The position numbers and the translations under genes were made by a program. From Malus domestica (taxonomy: Eukaryota; Streptophyta; Magnoliopsida; Rosales; Rosaceae): 64,000 nt of DNA. The stretch is from contig NC_091677.1 of NCBI RefSeq assembly GCF_042453785.1, forward strand, positions 4,249,501 through 4,313,500. The letters are read 5' to 3'. Under the pieces are notes generated by a model. The model saw only the letters and a program-made list of their open reading frames with translations, made no database searches and was not told where the DNA came from. Of the stretch, positions 35,531 through 46,300 are shown piece after piece. Each line of letters begins with the position of its first letter. Position 1 is the first letter of the stretch.

Positions 35531-36008
35531 TGGCTAACAATCGAAGAGTGAAACTTAACTTCTAACTTTGTGCTGATGTCTCCAAAAAGGGAAGCTCTCT
35601 GATGGGTTCCAAAGGCTCTAGGAATGTTATCGAGTTATGTTCTAGTTCATCTTCTCGTTCGCTAAGGAGGGCTTCTCACTTTTCTGAAGTTCCTAACACT
35701 TTTCGTGAATCCATGTACCAATCTCAAACACGGTCGGGTGGAAAACGGGCTCTAGATTTTGCCCCCAATGCTTTGACTAGTCCATGTTATTGGACGAGTG
35801 TGACACTCTGAATGGATACCTGCAGCACGCTGAACACCAGGTGGATCATCTCATAGGGGAATTGATGGTTACTGATCGTGCTGTGTCCGCTGCTCACTCA
35901 GATGTCATACATTATGGTTTTAAACAAGGCATTCACTATTACCGCTCCAAGGCTAAGGCGACATTTTCTTCCATAAACTGGGATAGTCTCCTCATCCCGT
36001 TAAACTAG
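35531..36008 (+). pseudogene. Second transposon frame remnant, left arm
   Basis: Begins ATGGCTAACAATCGAAGAGT and encodes relics of KGSRNVIELCSSS, SEVPNTFRESMYQSQTRSGG and, in a shifted frame, MLLDECDTLNGYLQHAEH ... SINWDSLLIPLN. The frame is broken near 35755, where about 130 bp kept in the right arm is missing. The function of the original protein is unknown; it accompanies the PF04195-like gene in each arm. Confidence 0.55.
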
Positions 36009-36169
36009 ATGTCATTTAGACTAGATGTCATCTTGTTTGTAATAAGTTGGGCCCTCAGGTCTAACCACTCCGAATGAAAGCAGTAAGATATGCAATCTAC
36101 AACATCACTACTAAATATCCTAATAGTAGTTGGACCTGAGGACCCAACTTATTACAAACAAGATGACAT

Positions 36170-36780
36170 CTAGTCTAACGGTATGGGGAGACTATCCCAG
36201 TTTATGGAAGGAAATGTCGCCTTAGCCTTGGAGCGGAAATAATGAATGCCTTTTTTAAAACCATCATGAATGCCATCTGAGTGAGCAGTAGACACGACAC
36301 AATCAGCAGCCATCAATTCCCCTCTTAGATGATCCACATGGTGTTCAGGGCATTGCAAGTATCCCTTCAGAGTTTCACACTCATCCAATAACAAGGAGTA
36401 GTCAAAGCACTATGGGCAACGTGGGTGGCGAAGGGAATGTGCGCAAGAAAGACCCGCTTCATCTCTTGCATAAAGGTCGAGAGAATGAGCAACATAATTA
36501 GGAGCCCGAGTTGCATAATTCATGCTTGGAGAGATCTTTCCACCGACAACGGAATCTAGAGCCTGTTTTCCACCCGACCTTATTCGAGACCGGTATGTGG
36601 ATTCACGAAAAGTGTTAGGAACTTCAGAATAGTGAAAAACCTTTATTGGCGAATGAGAATAAACACTAGAACATAGCTCAATAACATTCCTAGAGCCCCT
36701 GGAACCCTTTCGAGAACTTCCCTTTTTTGGGACATTAGCACAGAGTTGGAAGTTGAGTTTCACTCTTCGATTGTTAACCT
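36170..36780 (-). pseudogene. Second transposon frame remnant, right arm
   Basis: Mirror copy of the left-arm relic at 35531-36008: KGSRGSRNVIELCSS, SEVPNTFRESTYRSRIRSGG, then an added PSMNYATRAPNYVAHSLDLY segment, then MLLDECETLKGYLQCPEH to SINWDSLPIPLD. A stop and frame change lie between the two halves at about 36395-36410. No catalytic domain is visible. Confidence 0.55.
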
Positions 36781-37130
36781 TAAGACCCAGGTACTACTTA
36801 CTTACTCTCAAACAACTCCTTATATTGAGACATTTCGAGGTTGCTAGAAATAATAATTCAAAATCTAAGATGATCGTATCTTGTTGGGATAAGTTAATCT
36901 TTCGTTCGAAAATTCAAATTTAAGGATAAATGATATTGCTCTCATTTAATTAAAACTGAAAATCAAAAGGAACGGTTGGGAAGGGTTAGGCAATGAAATG
37001 GCGAAGGCCCAACTTATGAACGAAAATTACGCTAAGATACAAGCAGATATAATAAGTAAAAGTGCGATGACGTAAATACAAACACAAATGAGGTTTTAGC
37101 CCATGAGAACAGATCACGAGATTGCATGAG

Positions 37131-39098
37131 CTACTGAGCACCAAAACGAGGGCCGAACTGAAAGCCTCTAAAACCTAAACTTGAAATAGGTTTAGAATTA
37201 GTAACAAACCTGCTGCTTAGGATATGATCAGAAGAAGCAGGTTCACCTGAGGGTTTCCGATCCTTAGGATCCATCCCTTTGTACCGTTTATATCCATCAG
37301 GCTCAATCCCCATATGATGATCGTACACGTCAAGATTAGCTACAAATCGATGTTCCGGACATTGTTGGCTTTGCATCCAACCAAATCTGAAGCTGGAGGC
37401 CATCTCTTTGCGTAACTATTACATGTTCATCTCACGCTAAGTGGTCCTTGCTTGCTTGACATCGGCCAACTCTTCCTTTGTGAGGCGTACTTTAGACGTC
37501 ACAGCATCGCGAGCTCCCTTTAAATTTGTGATCTCTTCCTCATATCCGTGAAGTCTAGCTTAGCACTCTCTAACCTGCTGCTGATTAAGGCTAAGGGATT
37601 CCAACCTGGTAGTTAGTCTATCTGATTTTTCCTTTTGGAGTAGAGCCATTTAAAAAGAACGGTAGGATGAAAGCTTACATAAATGATGAGATATGCAGAG
37701 AATGTGAGAATACCTTTATAAGACAATGAGATTCATATGAGTCGAGATCGTCATCGAGCATAACCTCAAAGCTACCGATGTCATTAGGATGAGTCAAGCA
37801 TCTCGCCACAACAGTAGCAACACTAGCATTACCTCATAAATTTATCGCCAATGGTGATGAAACTCCGATATCTTTTTGTGAATTCAGGTCTCCAAGCTTG
37901 AGATGAATTATTGGAACTATCGCCACTAACCGAACCGAAGGTGGGAGGTGCTGACTGCCATTGCATGGGTATAAGGGTTGTGGCAAAGATAGTCGGCAAA
38001 CCACACGTAGACTTTTGGGCCTATCTGCCAGAGGACGTTTATCCAACTTGTTTGCAATTCTGGGCACCGGAATATCACAAGGAGTTGATGCAACATAGCG
38101 AGGTGAGCGAATGTCAAAAGGTGGTGAAGCAATAGTAGGAGAATAATTCTAGTCGGAGTTCGTGTTCGTTTGCCTTGTCTCATTGTCTTCTTCTCTTTCG
38201 TCTCCTTCTTCTTAGCCCTCCGTTCGGGAGTCGGTCACAAGTATGGGAGAGTCGACGTTGAACTGAAGCTCAATAAAAAGAGCGAAGATAGATCTAAGCA
38301 GAGGGTTTGGGGGCAACAACCAGTCGACCAAACAATACGGGAAGTAAATGATAGAGTTGCGGAAATAGGTAATTTGGGTAAGAATGTTAGCAACTTCTCT
38401 AGAGCTCCATATCTTCCTCGTCACAAACCTATTTAGCCAACATTTTCGACGTTTGGAGATTATCTGTTCTGGACCATCCGATAAAGCTGCGAAAGAAGCT
38501 CATGGTAAGTTATGTTTACATATTTATGGAAATGCTGATAGCAAAAATAAATTTATATACTAGGTTTAGGACCAAAAGTAGAAGGGATAGATAGTTGAAA
38601 CAACTCGGGAGCCTTCCAATTCCTTGAAATCAGAAGATGGTGGTTCTTCCAATCTCTGGCTCTCGAATAATCCAGTGACAAGAATTTTTTGCGATATCTA
38701 GGTTTAAAATTAAAGAAACTAGTTTCACCCTTAATGGTAATCAAGTCAAAAAGATAGAGAAAATCTTTAAAACCTAAGGATACGCCTAACTTCAAACCTA
38801 ATGCCAGCAAGGTCGACATAACCAAGTAAGAGTTCGGGTTCAGTTGCATAGGGTGAGTATTTGTGAAGAATAAGATGAGCTGAATCATGGGGTGGAGCGG
38901 GAAACTAATGGCCCCTAGGTGGTTTGAAGACAAAACGGTATACCCGACTGGGATACCAAAACCCCAATACATGTCGGCTCCGGCAGGAAATGGGCTGAGG
39001 TGCATGTCATCTGGAACGTGACATTGGTCACAAGCCTTGACGATTTCAAAGTGTGGTGGAGTACCACCATATTTAGACCAATGTGTACGTCTCGACAT
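37131..39098 (-). pseudogene. Decayed gypsy-type transposon protein, right arm copy
   Basis: The better-preserved copy. From ATG 39098 one frame of 181 codons runs through RRTHWSKYGGTPPHFEIV, HLSPFPAGADMYWGFGIP, FPLHPMIQLILFFTNTHP, NSYLVMSTLLALGLKLGV and FKPRYRKKFLSLDYSRARDW, a PF04195-like pattern. After a stop at 38553, further relics follow (RKIWSSREVANILTQITYF; LPPNPLLRSIF; MQSQQCPEHRFVANLDVYD) and end at 37131 with FQFGPRFGAQ. Several stops and frame changes separate the parts, so no complete protein is made. No reverse transcriptase or integrase was seen. Confidence 0.65.
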
Positions 39099-39783
39099 GA
39101 GGAACGAGATGGGAAACTTGTCAGCCGAAATTGATTCGAGAAGATAAAATGAGGAATTTGAACCCGTAAATAAATGGAATGTTTGAAATATTCCCGTAGA
39201 AAGAGTTCAAAATGGAAAAATTACTTATAAGCAAGAGGCCACTCTAAAATGAGAAATCACAGGCTTGGTGGAGAACTGAGCAGAGGAAGTGAAGAAAAGC
39301 GGGGAAATGAGAAACTTAATTATATAAAGAGAAGTGAGTGCTTGAGGAGTTTAGACGTAAATCTTTATCCCTATGGAGGATGAATGACACTCCAATTGAG
39401 AGGATGATGGATATAGACAGCCCAGTGGATAGGACAAGAAATGTAAGGAAAGTATTCTTTTCCCATGTGTATTTTAGTGTGTAGTCACAATCTAGGTGAC
39501 GAGAGACGACGATTTGACAAGAATAGTGAAAGAAGAGAGCTTGTTCCGGAGCACATGTTCAAAGATGGAAAAGCGTACGTGACGACAAAATTTAACTGGG
39601 CATGAAATTTTAAAACACGTTGAACCCAAGGTAATGACACATAAATATGTATCTATGTGTGTGCATAGAGATATATATAAATATACGAAAAGTGCGTGTA
39701 GATATTTGCATGTCGGTACGCAAAGATATGCACATATATGTTGCATGTAAGTATGTCGGTGTGCCAATATATACCTATATATC

Positions 39784-39815
<32 letters not shown>

Positions 39816-39842
39816 AACCTAAACCGACATTGACGCACCTGC

Positions 39843-39897
<55 letters not shown>

Positions 39898-40063
39898 CCT
39901 AAACCAACATAGGTGCAAGTATGCAACCTATAGACATGCAATCTAGACGTACATAATAAGAACTAGGTGTGCAGAGATAATTTTGTCAATCCACCTTCCT
40001 AAGCTTCAGTCCACTTTCGTAAGTTATGCGAAGGTGTCAGCCCACAAGAAATATACAGACGTA

Positions 40064-40496
40064 TGAGAAGGGAAACGTGTCTAGATAACTACCTCCACTA
40101 CGGAAGACCACTAAGGAAGAAGGAGAGGAAGACAAGTCGTGGTACTTGTTTCCCAAGCATGTAGTCTGTGTCTAGATAACTACCTCCACTACGGAGGACC
40201 ACTAAGGAAGAGGGAGAGGAAGACAGGTCGTGGTACTGGTTCCCCTAACATGTAGTCCTATAAATATGGAGAGGAGCCAATGAGCAAGGTACGCAACCAG
40301 AGCTCGAGAGAAACCAGAGAATAGAAAATCAATCTATTGACTTGAGCATTGGAGTATCTCTTGTAGGTACTCCGCCTAGACAAGCTACAGAAAAAGACTC
40401 TTCGGAGACGCCTCTTACGATGGATTCGGCGAACGTGAGGATTGCGGTCAACAAATCTATGGAGGTATTTCTTCCCGTAGGAAATTTCGCTCCAAT
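40064..40496 (+). mobile_element. LTR of a gypsy-type retrotransposon, with internal 91 bp tandem repeat
   Basis: Contains two copies of a 91-base unit (start GTGTCTAGATAACTACCTCC at 40077 and 40168), a TATA box (CCTATAAATATGGAG, 40257-40271) and an R/U5-like tail with TCTTGTAGGTACTCCGCC and TTTCTTCCCGTAGGAAATTT, ending about GCTCCAAT. This layout matches rosaceous gypsy LTRs. It borders the right arm of the inverted repeat and ends inside a coding exon of a minus-strand gene. No second LTR was found to the left. The 5' border is approximate. Confidence 0.55.
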
Positions 40497-41513
40497 AGTC
40501 TCACAGTTAAAGGAAACCAAAACCTTGTTCTTCCCATGCTGTTCTTCAACCAGATCCACAACATCCTCCTCCCATCTGCCTACCAATGAACGCAAACAAA
40601 ACACAAAACACGTCATCTACAAGCAATGGTCAATCACGAAAGGAGCAGTTATACACGAAAGCAGAAATCACAATATGAAACTACACGAAATTGTAGCGAG
40701 GCAGTAAGAAGAGGTTATTCTTCGTAAAAGAAACAACGACTCAGTTGTATCAAACTCTCGAGCGCACAAGAACATAAAAACTAAAAACTAAATAGTTATT
40801 AATCGGGCTTGTTCAACCAAAGCTTGTATGCAACTTTTAACAAAAATTGGGTCAAAATATCTGTAATTAAAGAAAAATCAGCAAGAAAATATAAAAAGGA
40901 TTTACCCATGAGCATGATCAATGCTCTGCAACCGGGCAGCATCATGGCCTCTGCACTCCACAACTACAACCCTTTCTTTCTTCCTCTGTAAATATATAAA
41001 AAAAATCCCCATAAGATTAGAAAAATATGAAAAGGGTAAATTTTACAGAGTAAAAGAACAATGTAAAATCCATCATACATTGTAATCTATGATTGCAAGC
41101 TTGATCAGACGGTAATCCTTGCCCCTGCTGCACTCCTTTTCACATGCCAACTCTGACCACCGCGGTAAATAAAACTTCATCAGCAGCAAGCAAGCATCGA
41201 AATTTACCGTGGCAAGAGGGTAAATCGACAGATAAAGGAGTTACCGGTTCCCGGAAGGCCGAAGCAGACGTTACTGGCGTCCTGGCGGTGGATGAAGTGG
41301 CCGGAGAGAGACCCACATGGTAAAAGTGCTATTGAGGCCCCACTCCTTCCATCGCCTCCCCAAAGTTCCCTCCTTTTGATTGCTCCACCACTTCCTCATC
41401 CCTTTCATCTGCCACCAAGAAAGAAAAAAAATTAACAAAAATTAACAACAAATAAATTAAAAAAATCGGAATTTACCCATTTGTTCTTGGAGCTCGGTGG
41501 ACGGAGTACCCAT
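40497..41513 (-). pseudogene. Truncated, frameshifted copy of a conserved plant gene of unknown function
   Basis: Five exon relics fit together on the minus strand: 41477-41513 (MGTPSTELQEQM), 41245-41409, 41079-41152, 40906-40985 and 40575 down to 40497, all with GT-AG borders and matching phases. The encoded product reads GHFIHRQDASNVCFGLPGT, ELACEKECSRGKDYRLIKL, RVVVVECRGHDAARLQSID, HAHGWEEDVVDLVEEQHGK, KVLVSFNCET. In exon 2 the frame breaks at a run of four Gs (about 41340): reading on meets TAG, while one extra G would restore the downstream frame. The last exon stops at an LTR at 40496, so the C-terminus is lost. I do not recognise the family by name. The single-base break could also be an assembly error in a homopolymer. 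Confidence 0.65.
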
Positions 41514-42700
41514 TTCAATTTGGCTCCTTCACGTCAATTTTCTGCACTTTCTCAAGAGTGTTAAGTGTTGAAGCGGTACTTCTGACTACCCGTCTGCAAA
41601 TTTGCACTCAAAATATCCAACCACCGTCCGACTGTTGTTTAATCCAACGGTACAGACACTATTGAATCTGTCGAACGGCTCTCGCAGAAGGGTCTTTTAC
41701 TATTACGCTTGGCAGAAGGTCACGTGATTAACCAAGGAAGGTCACGTGTGTATTTATTAATCAAACGGTGTCCGTCGCCCGACAAAGACCCGATCCCGAT
41801 GTCCAGTGAGCACGGAAACCGAGACATGCCGGTCATCATTCGGATAATAACGAAGCCACGATGTGCATGAAAACAAAACAATCAATAAAATCTACTGAAA
41901 ATTCGGTAAAACTTCTCTTGGAATAAAGATAAACCCAAATTAAAACACATATAAAACCACATTTATTTCAAGAAAGGCTCGCACCTAAGATCTGGTTTGA
42001 TATTGATGTGCTTTGAAAAAAAATTACTTCTAAAAACAGCTGTGAAATAAAGCAGCATAGTGTTTGATAAACTTTTTTGTAAAAGTGTTTTTGAAAAGAA
42101 AAAAAAACAGTATTATAGTGTTTGATAAACTTTTATATAAAACAGATGTAAAAAAAAAAGATGGTTGTTCAAAGCTGGGTTTTGCAGCTTTGTGTTTTGG
42201 CTTTTTTTCATCCAAAACTGTGGAAAAAAAACTAAAACTGAATGTTTACCAAACATAAAAAAGCTTTCATAACCACTTTTTTCAAAATCAATACCATATC
42301 AGGTTTAATGAGTCTCCGGCCTTCTATTGCATGCAATGATAGTTGTCTAATACCAGTTCAATTGATAAAGCTGAGTAAATACGTCAGAGCCCATGAAGAT
42401 TCCTCAACTTCGGATATTATTTAATGTTGTTTTATGTTACTTAATTTAATTTAATGTTGTATAAATGGCCTAGGAAAAAAATAGAATTGAAAAAAATTAT
42501 AAAACAAATTTTGTGAAATAGAAGTTATAGGAAAAAAAATATGAATCAAATTTTGTAAAATAGAAGTTATAAGAAAAAAATAGAATTTAAAAAAAAATTG
42601 AAACAAATTTTGTAAAATAGAATTGACAAAAAATATGAAACAAAATTTGATTAATATGAAAAGGAAAAAAAAAGGGAAAAAAAAAAGTTTAAATTCATTA
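41514..42700. other. Intergenic; includes poly-A-rich repeats
   Basis: Around 42047-42150 the word AGTGTTTGATAAACTTTT occurs twice within a probable MITE relic. From 42430 to 42700 the sequence is A-rich with repeated CAAATTTTGTAAAATAGAA units. No gene was seen. Confidence 0.4.
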
Positions 42701-42714
42701 AAAAAAAAAAGCCT

Positions 42715-43045
42715 AATAATACAACGGCTACTAGCCGTTATATTAAAAAACATTCAAACTATTAGTGTCGGTTATAACCGACATTAATAGTAGAACTATT
42801 AAAAAAAAATAAAACATCTTTAATGCTGTCGGTTTTAACCGACAGCAATAGAAAACATTAAAAAAAAAATAAGCCAGCCCGGGGCTGGCTGGCCGAAAGC
42901 AGCCAGCCCTCCAGCCCTCCAGCCCTCTCCGATCCCGTGGGGCCCTCCCAGATTCCAGAACCCTCTGGCCTAGCCCTCGGTTGGAGACGATTTTAGGGCT
43001 ATTTTCGGCCCTCTGAACCCTTCGGTTGGAGATGGCCTTACATGT
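42715..43045. mobile_element. Palindrome cluster at the edge of a probable DNA transposon/MITE
   Basis: Four short palindromes occur in about 180 bp, separated by A-rich spacers: AACGGCTACTAGCCGTT (about 42723-42739), TGTCGGTTATAACCGACA (about 42766-42783), GCTGTCGGTTTTAACCGACA (about 42826-42845, followed by GC) and AGCCAGCCCGGGGCTGGCT (about 42873-42891). The following segment repeats a GGTTGGAGA word (CTCGGTTGGAGACGA, TTCGGTTGGAGATGG). Such subterminal hairpins are typical of CACTA-like elements and the last part of common rosaceous MITEs; exact ends were not found. Confidence 0.5.
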
Positions 43046-43331
43046 TGCTCAAGTGAATCCGGATTTTATATTAACATACAAAGATATTTACATCATTATA
43101 TCAATGTTCACGTCAAATAACGCAGCGTCAGAAAGTCAAAAACGAAAAATCTTCAACCTTGATAAAGGGTAGGCAACAAAATCCGTGAAAAATAAGATGT
43201 CGGGAATATGAAATATTTATTGGGAACCAAAAGATTCAAGCGTATTTTAAAGCTTATAATTTTCTTTAAAAAAAAGGTTCATATACAAGAGAAAACTTCC
43301 GACTATATTTTCTGCCAAACTTTGTCATCGT

Positions 43332-46300
43332 CTACCGAGCCTCCGAGAAAGCCTCTTGGTTCTCTGTAGCCGGAGATTCTGAGTCGGTGGTTTCCAACCT
43401 CCTGAACACAAGCTTTTGCTGGGGGAGCTGGCCACTGGAAAATGTCGTCACCTCTGTGTCTATGGCCACTGTGTCTTCTTCCCTAAACTCTCCTCTCAAT
43501 ATGCACTTGGCAAGCTCGTTTTCGACGTACTGCTGTATCACCCGCTTCACTGGCCTGGCGCCGTAGTTTGGATCATACCCAAGACTTCCGAGAAGCTCGA
43601 TAGCTGCATCGCTCACCTTGATCTTCATCTTGCGGTCTGCAATTCTCTTTCGCACTCGGTCCAACTGCGATAAAAACGTAAAAGATGTGAGCAAGAATGA
43701 TGATTATATATGTCAACAACGAGAGTTTGGTCAGCCAAAAGCACTTTCGAAATTACCTGTAGCTTGACAATACGGCTTATCTGTTCACGGTCCAGGGGCT
43801 GGAAAACTATGTACTCATCAACACGGTTCATGAACTCAGGGCGAAATATGGATCTTGCAGCCTCCAGTACCCGGTGCTTTATGGTGTCGTAAGCCAACTC
43901 TTTAGGACTGTCGTCATCGTCAGCATTTAGTATATACTGTGAACCCACATTTGAGGTCATAATGATGACAGTGTTGGTGAAGCTCACAGTACGACCCTGC
44001 GAGTCAGTTATTCTCCCATCGTCTAAAATTTGAAGGAACACATTGAACACATCAGAATGTGCCTTCTCTATCTCATCGAACAAAATAACCGAATATGGTC
44101 TCCGGCGAACCACCTCTGTCAGCTGTCCTCCCTCCTCATACCCCACATAACCAGGTGGAGCTCCTATCAATCTTGAAACAGCATGCTTTTCCATGTACTC
44201 ACTCATATCGATTCTTACAAGTGTTTCTTCCGTGTTGAACAAGTAGGAGGCGAGGGCCTTAGCTAGTTCTGTCTTCCCAACACCAGTGGGACCCATAAAC
44301 ATGAAACTAGCAATGGGGCGATGAGGATCTGAGAGACCTGCCCGAGACCGCTGAATAGCTTCAGCCACTGATCTCACTGCAGGCTCCTGACCTACAACAC
44401 GTTTATGCAGCTCATCCTCCAAATGTAAGAGCTTCTCCATCTCCGATTGTTGAAGCTTGGAAACAGGAATACCAGTCCACTTACTTACTATTTCAGCAAT
44501 ATCACTTCCAGTAACTTCCTCTCTCAACATGGACTTCCCAGACCTCATATACTCATCGAGCTCTTTTTCTGCATCAACGAGTTGACGCTGCAAAGAATTC
44601 AGACTCCCGTACTTCAACTCAGCCGCACGGTTGAGATCATACTCTCGTTCGGCTTGCTGGATCTCAAGATTTAGTCTGTCAATCTGTACATTACACAGAC
44701 TTGTCAGTTATTACTTAATAGCCAAATTCTTTCAAATTATCTTCCCATTTTTCACTTATTAACCCAGTTAATTAATAATTAGTCGTTCTCTTTCAGAATT
44801 ATATATCTTTATACATTTTGGAAAAAATATAAATAATTGCAATGATAACTGGTCTAAGAGAACAGAATTATAAAGAGAAACAGGACTCAACCAATTTCAA
44901 AAATACAAAACCTACGACGAAAACATGTGAAAAGTACGTACCTCTTCCTTGATTGACTGAATGCGAGTCATGACAGATTTTTCATGCTCCCACTGCTCAG
45001 ACAACTCGGATTGTTTTTCTTTTAAGAGAGCTAACTCAGCTTCAAGGCGGTTCAATCTCTCTTTTGAAGATTTGTCCGTATCATTTGTAAGAGATAATCT
45101 CTCCATTTCAAGTTTCAACACCGAACGATTGATCTCATCTAGGGCTGTGGGCTTTGACGTAATCTCCATTTTCAATTTAGCAGCAGCTTCATCAACTAAG
45201 TCAATAGCTGCAATCAAAGGGAATATTAGGATCCATGTAACACTGACATCTCACACAAGTGCATGGATAAATTTCTAGTTCAAGCAGAGATGGTTCAATA
45301 TGTTTATTGTATCTGTTGTGATAGTATTACCTTTGTCAGGTAAAAATCGCCCACTGATGTAACGGTCTGAGAGAATTGCAGCTTCCACCAGTGCACCATC
45401 AGAAATGCGGACTCCATGATGCAACTCATATCTCTCACGCAGTCCCCGGAGTATTGAAACGGTATCTTCCACTGTAGGTTGATCAACATAAACTTGCTGG
45501 AACCGACGCTCCAATGCCGGATCTTTCTCAATATATTTACGATACTCATCCAGTGTTGTTGCACCTATACACCGCAACTCTCCTCGACCAAGCATGGGTT
45601 TTAAGAGATTACCAGCATCCATTGCACCATTTGTAGCACCTGATCATAACAATACATCATCATCTCCCTAAAGCCAATATCATTATTTTTCAACGAACCA
45701 AACCCCCTTAATGGAACTATTACTAGATTTCGAAAACGTTAATGGATTAAATTCAATGGACCAAACAAACTCAATAACAAAGGACAACAGGAACATAAGA
45801 AAAAAGGTATTAAAAGATTGATCATCAAATGCTTATACCACCAAAATATATGAAAATAACTTTAGATTAGAAAGCTTAATACCTGCACCAACAACTGTGT
45901 GGATCTCATCGATAAAAAGGATTATCTGGCCCTCTGATTCTGTTACTTCCCTGAGTACTGCCTTCAGCCTGTCCTCAAATTCTCCCCGATATTTTGCCCC
46001 AGCAATTAGTGCGCCCATGTCAAGGGATATTAACTGTAAAGGAATTGGTCATGCAAATATCCGGATTTTGCAACCAATTTATCAGAACTGTGCTACTACT
46101 TTCCCCATAACTAATTTATCAATAGCAGAGCATATGCACAAGGCAGTGAGGGGAAAGCACATATTACTGGTAGGACGAATCAATCTCAATATAGAGCACA
46201 CACCTTACGATTCATCAGAGCTTGTGGGACATCCCCTTGCACGATTCTTTGAGCAAGCCTGTTGAAGAGCTAGAGTTAGATTGATGTACACAAAAGAGAC

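Larger units (their letters stand above)
32318..40042. repeat. 7.7 kb inverted repeat with about 60 bp spacer
   Basis: The left arm is about 32318-36068 and the right arm about 36126-40042, in opposite orientation. At the centre, AATAAGTTGGGCCCTCAGGT (36041-36060) is answered by ACCTGAGGACCCAACTTATT (36135-36154). At the outer edge, TGCATACTTGCACCTATGTT on the left matches its complement near 39915-39935. Matching coding remnants, a TA microsatellite (32512-32575; 39845-39893) and flanking words appear in mirror order. The arms differ by substitutions and indels. The left has a CT run (32613-32673) and the right a CA run (39784-39810). The right arm also keeps about 130 bp missing from the left near 35755. 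The two units meet tail to tail. Confidence 0.9.
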
